DNA of 64,000 nucleotides, taken from assembly GCF_014879935.1 (NCBI RefSeq), contig NZ_JACSRD010000118.1, positions 1-64,000 of the forward strand, written 5' to 3'. The notes beneath the pieces were generated by a model. It saw nothing but the letters and a program-made list of their open reading frames with translations, made no database searches and had not been told where the DNA came from. Both the position numbers and the translations under genes were made by a program. Below, piece after piece: positions 54,389 through 62,774 of this stretch; within the stretch, counting starts at the first letter, position 1, and each line of letters opens with the position of its first letter. The stretch is from Prosthecobacter sp. GTDB taxonomy: Bacteria; Verrucomicrobiota; Verrucomicrobiia; Verrucomicrobiales; Verrucomicrobiaceae.

Positions 54389-57300
54389 TGAATCGAGCCT
54401 TTGTGATGCTGCTTTCGCTCTTCGCGTTCTCCGCGCAGGCAGCGGTGCGCAGTGGCGGGCCGTATGAGGTGCAGAATGAGGCGGTCGGGATCGCGGGCGG
54501 CAGCGCCGCAGGCGGTGTTTACGGCCATGAGATGGCCCTGGGAGGCGTGGCGGGCGTTTCGAGCGTCTCGGGCGTGGTTTCGGCGCAGGGTTACATCGCG
54601 CAGAAGGTGCCGCTCACCGGTCCGGAGGTCGTGCTGGGGCTGCCGACGGGCTTTTCGACGGTGGACATGACCTTGAACGGCTATGTGAACCCGCGCGGGC
54701 TGGCGACGACGGCCGTCTTCGAATACGGCACGACCACCAGCTACGGCAGCAGCGCCAGCGTGACCTTGAGCCCGAACAACGGCACCAGCACACAAAGCGT
54801 GAGCGCGGTGCTGCCGGGCCTGGCGGTGAACACCGTGTATCACTACCGTCTCAGCGCCACGAACGCCGAGGGCACGAACCGCACCGACGACGGCACCTTC
54901 ATCGTCACCATCACCGCGCAAGCACCAGTCGTGACCGCGCAGGCAGCCTCTGAAGTCGGCATCGACAGCGCCAAACTCAACGGCCAGGTCAATCCCAACG
55001 GTTACGCCGCCACCAGCAGCTTCGAGATCAGCACCAATGGCACGAGCTGGACGCCCATCGCCGCGCAGCCCAGTCCGTTGACCGGATCGGTCGCCGTGGG
55101 CGTCATCGCCACGGCCACGGGCCTGCTGCCCAACACGACTTATCAATGCCGCCTGCGCTCCACCAACGCCGCAGGCACCAGCACGAGCAGCGTGATCACC
55201 TTTGCCACGAATCCGGACCCGCCCGGAGTCATCGCAGCCAATCCCACCAGCATCAGCGCCACGAGCGCGACACTGGCAGGCAGCGTGCTGCCGAAAAACC
55301 GCGCCACGACGGTGTGGTTCGAATACGGCACGAGCACGGCCTACGGCACGAACACGCCCGTGCAGAACATTCCTGTCGGCAGCGCCGCGGTGGATGTCAC
55401 CGCCCCCATCAGCGGCCTCACGAGTGGCGTCACCTACCACTACCGCATGGTCGCTGCGAACATCGGCGGCACCGTGCCGGGCTCGAACGTGAGTTTTGTG
55501 CCCGTGAGCGGCATCACACCGACTGCCGCGCCGAGTGTGACCTCCGGCAGCGCCTTTGTCATGTCACTCGATCTCGTGCTGGTGATCGGCACGGTGAATC
55601 CCAATGGCGGCCCCACCACGCTGCGTTGCGAATACGGCACCACGCCCGCGCTCGGCAGCCAGACGGTGGCCACGCCCGCAGGCAACACGAACACCACACA
55701 GCTCGCACTTGTTTCCATCGAGAGTCTGCTGCCGGGCACGCAGTATCACTACCGCCTCGTCGCGCAGAACAGCCTCGGCACCACCGCCAGCGCCATTTCG
55801 ACTTTTACCAGCGCCTACCCGCCGCCGGAGGCCGTCACCGGCAGCAGCACCGCGCTCAGCACGACGAGTGTGCAGGTGCTGGGCAGCGTGCGGGCGCGCC
55901 ACGCGGCCACGCAGGTGTTTTTCGACTACGGCACGGACGGCACCACCTTCCCGAACAGTCTCAGCGCCGTCCCCGCGGTCCTCAGCAGCGACGTGATGGA
56001 AAACGTGAGCGCCACGCTGACGAATCTCCAGCAAGGCACGACCTACTACTACCGCGTGCGTGCCGTGAGCAGCGGCGGCACGACCACCGGACTCACCTCT
56101 TCATTCCAGGTATCGCTCCTCTCCGGCCTGCTGCGTCAGTCGCCCACTGCGCCTCCGTCCGCCGCAGGCACGCTGACGGTGAACCTCACGCCCGCGAATC
56201 TGCTCACCGGCTGGCGTTTCGTCGGCGAGCAAAGCTGGCGCGCATCCGGCTCCACCGCGACCGGTTTGACCACCCGGGATCGCGAGATCGAGTTCCGACC
56301 GGTGCCGGGGCATATTCATCCGCCAGGAGAACTGATCGCCTCCTCCGAGACGGACATCACTCGTGATTACTACGACACCTCCACCAGCGGCAGCGGCGGC
56401 TTGATTGTCCTGGTGAAGCCCGCCGGGATCACCACCGGTGCCAATCGCGCCCAGTGGCGGCTCCTTGGGGAAAGCGATGCGCAGTGGCGTGACAGCAGCG
56501 ACCTCTATAGCGGCCTCGTGCCTGGAAGCTACCTCATCGAGTGCAAACCGGTTCCAGGACGTGCCACGCCGCCGAACACCAACGTGATCATCAGCGACGG
56601 CCAGACCGCCGCGCCCACGATCACCTACTTCCTCGCCGACTCGTCGAGCGGCGCGGCGCCGTCTCCGCTGAGCTTTGCCAGCATCAGCACGGACACGGCG
56701 CAGCCCTCCGCGCATGTGGGCCAGCTCCGCAGCGATGCCGGTGTCAGCAGCGGCTTCGTGGTGAAACCGCGTGTCATCGCCACCGCGGCGCATGTCGTGT
56801 GGGATGATGGCACGCTGAGCACGGTCAAAGGCCTGCAGTGGCTGTTTCAACGCCACGCCGCCGTGCACGAGCCGCGCCCGATCACACCGCGTGGTTTTTA
56901 TCTCTTCGATGGTTACGCCGCGCAGCGCGTGATCGACAATTCTCCCGGTGATTCGACGCCGCAGTCCCAAAATCTCGATGTCGCGGCGATTTACCTCAAC
57001 GAAACGGCCGCACGCGACGGCTTCAGCGGCTACCTCGCGAGTGATCTGGCCCAAAACGAGCACCTGCTCTCCAGCGCCGACAAAATGCTCGTCGGTTATC
57101 CCGTCGATGGCATCGCACCCGCCTTCCAAGGCATCATGCATGCCACCACGGCGTTCAATGTCGTCTTCACTGCCGGCTACGGCCGCACCTTCACCACCAC
57201 CGGCATCCGCAGCAGCGGGGGTAACAGCGGCGGCCCGCTCTGCGTGCGCCACACGAACGGCGCGTGGTATCCCACCGCGGTGTATCTCGGCGGCAACAAC

Positions 57301-58035
57301 CAGACCGTCGTGCGAGCGATCGACAGCAGCGTGATCGAACTCTTCACGCGTGCCGAGGTCAGCGGCAACGGCGGAGCCGACAACACCGGCGGCGGCATCA
57401 CGCAGACGAGCTACACCACGATCGCCAGCGGCAGTGCAGGTGCGTTGAAAGTGATCATCGAGCCCTCGGGCGCTCGCAATGCCGGCGCAGGCTGGCGACT
57501 TTCCCCCGAGAGCACTTATCGCGCGAGCGGAGCCACGAAATCCGCTCTCAGTCCCGGCAGCTACGTGATTCAATTCACCACCGTGGCCGACTTCGACGCG
57601 TCCGCGCAACAAAACGTCATCGTCACCGCAGGCCAGCTCAATAGCGTGACCTTCACCTATGCCACACCTCAGGAAAGCTGGCGTCAGGCGCACTTCAGCA
57701 CCACCGCCAACACTGGCAACGCAGCCGATAACGCCGATCCCGACGGAGACGGCTTCACCAATGCCGCCGAATACGCCGCAGGCACGAACCCGACCCTCAG
57801 TGGCGACTTCCTCAAGGCCACCGCCCCCGCCCGCAGCGGAGAAACCTTCACTCTCAGCACCGCAGGCAAAGCCGGACGCACTTACTATCTCGAACGCAGC
57901 AACAATCTGACCACCTGGTTCACCGTCACGTCCGACGGTCCCGTCAGTGCGGATGGCCAAGTCACCCTGACCGACCCTTCGATCACCGGAGGCGCGGCCT
58001 TCTACCGCATCCGCGTCACCGGGCCTGCGAATTGA
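54352..58035 (+). CDS. secreted Ig/FN3-repeat serine protease (smallest of the family)
   Basis: The protein is about 1,227 residues from the chosen start. The frame is open back to an ATG at 54097, but that part is made of two repeat elements. The export signal (LNRAFVMLLSLFAFSAQA) is reached from ATG 54352, or tightly from 54406, so the start is uncertain. Five Ig/FN3-like domains follow (nt 54640-56110; FEYGTTTSYG motifs) with no propeller in front. The shared tail then has complete triad residues His814 (TAAHVV), Asp876 (LDVAAI) and Ser959 (GNSGGP), counted from 54352. The calcium loop reads DPDGDGFTNAAEYAAGTNP and the end is FYRIRVTGPAN. No ECF-type element lies in front; it may be read through from the S74 gene, 12 bases before the 54097 ATG. 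Confidence 0.75.
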   Translation: MLCALYLFAPLRLNRAFVMLLSLFAFSAQAAVRSGGPYEVQNEAVGIAGGSAAGGVYGHEMALGGVAGVSSVSGVVSAQGYIAQKVPLTGPEVVLGLPTGFSTVDMTLNGYVNPRGLATTAVFEYGTTTSYGSSASVTLSPNNGTSTQSVSAVLPGLAVNTVYHYRLSATNAEGTNRTDDGTFIVTITAQAPVVTAQAASEVGIDSAKLNGQVNPNGYAATSSFEISTNGTSWTPIAAQPSPLTGSVAVGVIATATGLLPNTTYQCRLRSTNAAGTSTSSVITFATNPDPPGVIAANPTSISATSATLAGSVLPKNRATTVWFEYGTSTAYGTNTPVQNIPVGSAAVDVTAPISGLTSGVTYHYRMVAANIGGTVPGSNVSFVPVSGITPTAAPSVTSGSAFVMSLDLVLVIGTVNPNGGPTTLRCEYGTTPALGSQTVATPAGNTNTTQLALVSIESLLPGTQYHYRLVAQNSLGTTASAISTFTSAYPPPEAVTGSSTALSTTSVQVLGSVRARHAATQVFFDYGTDGTTFPNSLSAVPAVLSSDVMENVSATLTNLQQGTTYYYRVRAVSSGGTTTGLTSSFQVSLLSGLLRQSPTAPPSAAGTLTVNLTPANLLTGWRFVGEQSWRASGSTATGLTTRDREIEFRPVPGHIHPPGELIASSETDITRDYYDTSTSGSGGLIVLVKPAGITTGANRAQWRLLGESDAQWRDSSDLYSGLVPGSYLIECKPVPGRATPPNTNVIISDGQTAAPTITYFLADSSSGAAPSPLSFASISTDTAQPSAHVGQLRSDAGVSSGFVVKPRVIATAAHVVWDDGTLSTVKGLQWLFQRHAAVHEPRPITPRGFYLFDGYAAQRVIDNSPGDSTPQSQNLDVAAIYLNETAARDGFSGYLASDLAQNEHLLSSADKMLVGYPVDGIAPAFQGIMHATTAFNVVFTAGYGRTFTTTGIRSSGGNSGGPLCVRHTNGAWYPTAVYLGGNNQTVVRAIDSSVIELFTRAEVSGNGGADNTGGGITQTSYTTIASGSAGALKVIIEPSGARNAGAGWRLSPESTYRASGATKSALSPGSYVIQFTTVADFDASAQQNVIVTAGQLNSVTFTYATPQESWRQAHFSTTANTGNAADNADPDGDGFTNAAEYAAGTNPTLSGDFLKATAPARSGETFTLSTAGKAGRTYYLERSNNLTTWFTVTSDGPVSADGQVTLTDPSITGGAAFYRIRVTGPAN

Positions 58036-58059
58036 GAGGACTATTTTTTCACCCCGTTC

Positions 58060-58088
58060 TGTAGCGATATGAAGCCGCGCGGGTATCC
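58060..58088 (+). promoter_or_regulatory. ECF-type promoter element before the sigma factor gene
   Basis: TGTAGC at 58060-58065, 15 bases, GGGTATCC at 58081-58088, with the ATG at 58104. The same element as at the giant genes stands in front of the only sigma factor in the window, suggesting autoregulation. Confidence 0.6.
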
Positions 58089-58103
58089 GCCTTCAAACCA
58101 ATC

Positions 58104-58862
58104 ATGAACACCCATGCTCAAGGGCATTTTCCCAGCACCGACTGGACGCTCATCTCTCGACTTCGCAGCCGGCACGAGACCGTGGCGATGACGGCGCTGG
58201 AGGAGTTGTGCGCGGCCTACCACTACCCGCTTTACTGTTTCATTCGCAGGCGTGGCCTCACGCATCACGACGCACAGGACGCTCTGCAGGACTTTTTGGC
58301 GAAGCTGCTGCGCAACGAGTCGCTGCAAGGCACCCATCAGGAGCAGGGGCGGCTGCGCGGGTTTCTTTCCACCGCCTTGAGCCGATTCCTGCTGAACTGG
58401 CATCGCAGCCACGCGAATGAACGCCTCAACGTCAGCATCGAGGCAGAGCAGGAGCTAGCCAGGAACGAAGAGCGTTTCCAGAAGGAGAAACTGACGGACA
58501 GGGACACGCCTGAGCGAGTTTTCGAGCGGAAATGGGCCCAGGAGATGTTGCGTCGTGTGCTGGCGGAGATGGAGGATGACTACCGTCGAAAAGAAAAGCT
58601 GCCTCTCTACCAGGCTCTCCGCCCTGTGGTTCTGGCAGGCGGCAGCCTTGTTGGTGAAGCCACCCAGGAGCTGGCTGCATCACTCGGGATGACACCGGCG
58701 GCACTACGCGTGGCACTCAGCCGGTTCCTTGGCGATTATCGTGACCGGCTGCGCCGGGAAGTACAGCAAACACTCGCCAATCCCGATGACGTCGATGAGG
58801 AACTGGCGTGCCTGGCACGCGCTTTTGAGCGCACGGATCGCATGACGCCGCCATCTGCCTAA
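58104..58862 (+). CDS. ECF-type RNA polymerase sigma factor
   Basis: The 252-residue protein opens with FPSTDWTLI and has a sigma region 2 (ALEELCAAYHYPLYCFIRRRG, then DAQDALQDFLAKLL). A charged linker of about 75 residues follows, then a region 4 helix-turn-helix (EATQELAASLGMTPAALRVALSRFLGDYRD). The layout matches a group of ECF sigma factors common in Planctomycetes and Verrucomicrobia, longer than the usual ~180 residues. It is followed by a 45-residue basic protein and a membrane-anchored protein, a position where anti-sigma factors often sit, but neither looks like a known one. The upstream element is shared with five other genes or leaders of the locus, so it is the best candidate for their regulator. 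Confidence 0.85.
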   Translation: MNTHAQGHFPSTDWTLISRLRSRHETVAMTALEELCAAYHYPLYCFIRRRGLTHHDAQDALQDFLAKLLRNESLQGTHQEQGRLRGFLSTALSRFLLNWHRSHANERLNVSIEAEQELARNEERFQKEKLTDRDTPERVFERKWAQEMLRRVLAEMEDDYRRKEKLPLYQALRPVVLAGGSLVGEATQELAASLGMTPAALRVALSRFLGDYRDRLRREVQQTLANPDDVDEELACLARAFERTDRMTPPSA

Positions 58863-58877
58863 CCCCCTGCCGAGATC

Positions 58878-59015
58878 ATGAAACTGAAACCCACCCCTGC
58901 CCTGTCTGCTGTTGACAAGCTGGACGACCGTTCCATCGCGAGACTCCTCCAGAGTGCGCGCAAACCATCCAAGCGCGGCCCGTCCGGTCGAGGCAGCAAA
59001 AGAAAAAGGCCATGA
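58878..59015 (+). CDS. 45-residue basic protein between sigma factor and membrane protein
   Basis: The frame from ATG 58878 encodes a helical N-terminal half (LSAVDKLDDRSIARLLQSAR) and a strongly basic tail (KPSKRGPSGRGSKRKRP). It starts 15 bases after the sigma stop and its own TGA overlaps the next ATG (59012-59015). This placement supports a real coupled gene. The basic tail suggests nucleic-acid or membrane-surface contact. No family is recognised. Confidence 0.55.
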   Translation: MKLKPTPALSAVDKLDDRSIARLLQSARKPSKRGPSGRGSKRKRP

Positions 59016-60061
59016 GAAACCTCAGATGGTTACTGTTCCTTCTGGCCGTGCTGCTGACCGTTCTCCTGTGCGGCCGCAAACCAAATACCCAGGTGATTCC
59101 GACACTGGCTGACAGAGTGAGGACATCGACCACTCACATTCACGCGGCGCCTCACGCGCCTGAGACCAAGCAGTCTCTCATCGAACTGAAATCGGCGCTT
59201 CGACAGATGGATACGAAGGAGGCCGTCAAATGGATCCAGGCCCAACTAAGGTCCGGTGAAGACACCAGTTTTCAGCTCGATCTGGTCCTTGACGCAGGTC
59301 AGAATCTCTCCGGCTGGCCGTCATGGCGTGTGTTCCTGCTTGATCTGCTCTATTTGACTGACCCCGAAACAGCGGCCTTCAGCTCAAAAGAACTGCTGGC
59401 CACGAGCCGCTCCCCTGACGAATGGGCAGTCGCGATGCGAAACCTCGCCCGCGTGGGAACCGAAGACGAATTGTTGAAATCAAAATCCGCCGAATTGCTG
59501 CGACACAAAGAATGGCAGAAGACCCCCAGCGCGGGCTATCTGGAAGCCTTCGACGTGATCGTGCACACAAGAAACACGGAACTCACACCGGACCTGCTGG
59601 CCCATTGCGACGAACGTGATGCGAAAGCCGTGCGGCACGCCTCATTTCTCACCCTTGATCGGCTGGTCATGGCAGACCCGGCCAAAGTCCTGCCCGATCT
59701 GGCGAGATCGGCCTCTTCTCATCCAAAGAGCGGCTTGATGCTGTCAAACATGATCGCACGCGCCGATGTGGCCGATCCCGTTCAGCGTCAGGCTGTGGAA
59801 ACCTATCTTCTGGATCCAAAGCGCACCGATGATGAGCTGCGCGGCTTTGCCAGCGTCTTTCCCAACGCCAACGTGGCGGTCTCGCACAATCTGCTGACCA
59901 AGACACCAACGCTTCAAGGAGCCGAACTGGCAGTGCGTGATCGGAACTCGCTGGAAACAGTATCAAGATGGCTGTCGGACGAGAGATTCAAAACCGTTCA
60001 TGGCTCTCTTCGAACCATCGTCGTGCGTCTTCAGAGCATGCGTCCAGGCTACGGCCGCTAA
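59012..60061 (+). CDS. membrane-anchored helical protein of the sigma operon
   Basis: The 349-residue protein has one N-terminal membrane segment or uncleaved signal (RNLRWLLFLLAVLLTVLLCG). A long, mostly helical region with Leu-rich pairs of helices follows (VFLLDLLYLTDPETAAF, then ASFLTLDRLVMADPAKVLPDLA), reminiscent of HEAT-like or TPR-like solenoids. No catalytic motif is seen. The body would lie outside the cytoplasm. Translational coupling to the 45-residue gene and co-location with the sigma factor make it a candidate sensor or anti-sigma partner, which is inference only. Confidence 0.65.
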   Translation: MRNLRWLLFLLAVLLTVLLCGRKPNTQVIPTLADRVRTSTTHIHAAPHAPETKQSLIELKSALRQMDTKEAVKWIQAQLRSGEDTSFQLDLVLDAGQNLSGWPSWRVFLLDLLYLTDPETAAFSSKELLATSRSPDEWAVAMRNLARVGTEDELLKSKSAELLRHKEWQKTPSAGYLEAFDVIVHTRNTELTPDLLAHCDERDAKAVRHASFLTLDRLVMADPAKVLPDLARSASSHPKSGLMLSNMIARADVADPVQRQAVETYLLDPKRTDDELRGFASVFPNANVAVSHNLLTKTPTLQGAELAVRDRNSLETVSRWLSDERFKTVHGSLRTIVVRLQSMRPGYGR

Positions 60062-60132
60062 GGCTTGCTGTGTCACCCTTTCCCAGAGCATGATTTGCCC
60101 CCGCATCATTTCTGTTCAAAGCTCGGACATCC

Positions 60133-62754
60133 ATGCCGAAAAAGACCGCTCCCAAGAAAACCAAACGCGCCAGGAAGAAGTCATCTGCCATCCCGCTGCC
60201 ACCGGCAGGAGACTGGCGCAGCACGGATGAGATCGAGGTGCTCCGGCGCATCCAGCGGGCGCGGGATGAAAAGCATGCCATCTCCAACCTCAACGCTGAG
60301 CATCCGGTCTTCTCCACCTTTGCGGTGAAGTCGCCCAGCGGCATGACTTACCAAGTGGAAGTGCGGGATTTGGCCTCTCGTTCCTTTTCCTGCACCTGCC
60401 CGGACTTCCGCACCGCCGGGCTTGGCACCTGCAAGCACATCGAGGCCACGCTCATCTGGCTGAAGCGCCGTCACAAAGCGGACTACCAGCTCGCGGAGAA
60501 AAAGACCTCGCCGCATCTCCATCTCGTGCCGGATGGCGAGCGCCTGCGCGTCGAGCGTCCCTTCACCTCACTGCCTGCCAATCTGCGTCCGCTCTTTGAT
60601 GACGAAGGCTTCCTCATCGGCGATCCCCACGAAGCGCTGCCAAAGCTCCGCCGCACGAGCAAAGTGCGCATCTCACAGGACGTGGAGCCTTTTATCGAGT
60701 CCCGCCGTCATGCCGAGGAGCGCCGCAGCCTACGCCGTGACTACGAGACCGGCGTCGTCGAAGGCCGTCACCCCGAGCACGTCACGCTGCATCCGCTCTA
60801 TCCGTATCAGCGCGAGGGCATGCTGCATCTGGCCTTTGGTGAACGGGCCTTGCTCGCGGATGAGATGGGCCTCGGCAAGACCATCCAGGCCGTGGCAGCG
60901 TGCGCCTTGCTGCATCATTTAGGCAAAGCGAGGCGCGTGCTCGTCGTCACGCCCGCTTCTTTGAAAACGGAGTGGGAGGAGCAGATCAAGCGCTTCACCA
61001 CGCTCGGCCTCCAGCTCGTTTTCGGGCCGCGCACGGCACGAATGAAAGCCTACACCGCCGCTGAGGTGCCGTTTTTCACCATCGTGAACTACGAACAGGT
61101 CGTCACCGACACGCTCGACATCAACACGCACCTCAAGCCCGACATCGTCGTCCTCGACGAAGCTCAGCGAATCAAAAACTGGGCCACGAAGACCGCGCAA
61201 GCCGTCAAGCGCCTGCAAAGCCGCTACGCCTTCGTCCTCACCGGCACGCCCATCGAAAACCGCATCGACGAACTCTACTCCATCGTCGATTTCCTCGATC
61301 CCAGCCTGCTCGGCCCGCTCTTCCGCTTCAATCGCGAGTTCTACCAGCTCGATGAAAATGGCCGTCCGAAGGATTATCAAAATCTGCCCGCTCTCCGCGA
61401 GCGAGTGAAGCCTGTGCTGCTCCGCCGCCGCAAGCACGATGTCGAAACCGAATTGCCCATCCGCACGGACCGCCAGCACTTCATCAAGCTCACACAGGCC
61501 ATGCGGAATGAGTACGACGAGGTCAAACAACAGGTCTCCCAGCTCGTGGCAAAGTCCCTTCGGCGTGCGCTGACCAAAAAGGAGTCCGACATCCTCATGG
61601 TCCTCCTCGGCATGATGCGCATGATTTGTGACTCCCCCAGCATCATCAAAGGCCACGACTGCCAGGACTGCCCTAAGCTCGATGAACTCGACGGCATCCT
61701 GGATGAAGCCCTCTCCGACCCCGATGTGAAAGTCATCATCTTCTCCGAATGGGAAGGCATGCTCAAAAAAGTGCGCACCTGGGCGGAGAAAAACGGCATC
61801 GGCTTCGCCTGGCACACCGGCTCCGTGCCGCAGCAGAAGCGCCGCGCCGAGATCATGGCCTTCCGCAGTGATCCACAGTGCCGCCTCTTCCTCAGCACCG
61901 ACTCTGGCGGCGTGGGACTCAACCTGCAAAACGCCAGCGTCGTCATCAACTGCGACCTCCCGTGGAATCCCGCCAAGCTCGAGCAGCGCATCGCCCGCGC
62001 CTGGAGAAAGCATCAGAAGCGCCCCGTCACCGTCATCAACCTCATCGCCGAGAACACCATCGAGTCCGCCATGCTCGAAACGCTCGCTACCAAGATGACA
62101 CTCGCCGAAGGCGTGCTCGATGGCACGGCGGAATCCCTCGCCAATGCCAAGCTCAAGCGAGGCAACGACGCCAACCTCGCCCGCCTCAAACAGTTCATCA
62201 GCGAAGCTCCGCCGCCTTCCGCCACACCTGCACCGAAGCCACCGCCCAGCGACCCCGCGCTAGCCTTTGCCGACCGCGCCGCCAGCGTGCTCGGTCAAAG
62301 CCTCGTCCATTGCCAGGAAGCCATCCTTCCCGGCGAAAGCAGCCCCGTCGTCCTCACCGTGCTGCGAGATGTCTCACGCTCCGCCGCCGTCAGCGCCCTC
62401 TTCCACGAGACCGAGTGGCGTGGCAACGCCCCCAAGCTCCACGTCCTCGACGAACCAACCTGGCAGAGCCTCCAGCGCCTCGCCGAAATCGGCCTCATCA
62501 CCTTCAACACCCGCGCCACCCGCCACCTCAGCGGCGAGGCACCACCTACTCCGCCCAAACCCGCCCTCACCCCCGAGCAAATCCAGCGCATCACCGACCT
62601 CCGCACCTTCGCCGTCAGGAAGCAAAAAGTCGCCCAACTGCTCATCGCCGAAGGTTTGGAGGAAGAAGCAGAACCGCATCAGCAAGCAGCGCAGCGAGCC
62701 CTTGATGAAGCTCATTTCATCGAAACCATCGACTACGACGACATCCCGTTTTGA
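60133..62754 (+). CDS. SNF2-family helicase/ATPase with SWIM zinc finger
   Basis: The 873-residue protein has a Lys-rich start, then a SWIM zinc finger at about residues 87-104 (CTCPDF, then CKH; CxC-CxH). The SNF2 ATPase core follows: LADEMGLGKT (Walker A, ~242), VVLDEAQRIKN (Walker B, ~341), TGTPIENR, and the C-terminal helicase half (IIFSEWEGM, then STDSGGVGLNLQ, then QRIARAWR). A ~170-residue C-terminal extension rich in Pro and Ala follows. Such proteins translocate on double-stranded DNA to remodel protein-DNA complexes; bacterial SWIM-SNF2 proteins are widespread and their exact targets are mostly unknown. It has no element of the ECF type in front and is probably unrelated to the secreted-protein locus. 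Confidence 0.9.
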   Translation: MPKKTAPKKTKRARKKSSAIPLPPAGDWRSTDEIEVLRRIQRARDEKHAISNLNAEHPVFSTFAVKSPSGMTYQVEVRDLASRSFSCTCPDFRTAGLGTCKHIEATLIWLKRRHKADYQLAEKKTSPHLHLVPDGERLRVERPFTSLPANLRPLFDDEGFLIGDPHEALPKLRRTSKVRISQDVEPFIESRRHAEERRSLRRDYETGVVEGRHPEHVTLHPLYPYQREGMLHLAFGERALLADEMGLGKTIQAVAACALLHHLGKARRVLVVTPASLKTEWEEQIKRFTTLGLQLVFGPRTARMKAYTAAEVPFFTIVNYEQVVTDTLDINTHLKPDIVVLDEAQRIKNWATKTAQAVKRLQSRYAFVLTGTPIENRIDELYSIVDFLDPSLLGPLFRFNREFYQLDENGRPKDYQNLPALRERVKPVLLRRRKHDVETELPIRTDRQHFIKLTQAMRNEYDEVKQQVSQLVAKSLRRALTKKESDILMVLLGMMRMICDSPSIIKGHDCQDCPKLDELDGILDEALSDPDVKVIIFSEWEGMLKKVRTWAEKNGIGFAWHTGSVPQQKRRAEIMAFRSDPQCRLFLSTDSGGVGLNLQNASVVINCDLPWNPAKLEQRIARAWRKHQKRPVTVINLIAENTIESAMLETLATKMTLAEGVLDGTAESLANAKLKRGNDANLARLKQFISEAPPPSATPAPKPPPSDPALAFADRAASVLGQSLVHCQEAILPGESSPVVLTVLRDVSRSAAVSALFHETEWRGNAPKLHVLDEPTWQSLQRLAEIGLITFNTRATRHLSGEAPPTPPKPALTPEQIQRITDLRTFAVRKQKVAQLLIAEGLEEEAEPHQQAAQRALDEAHFIETIDYDDIPF

Positions 62755-62774
62755 AGCTGGAACCTCAACTCTTC

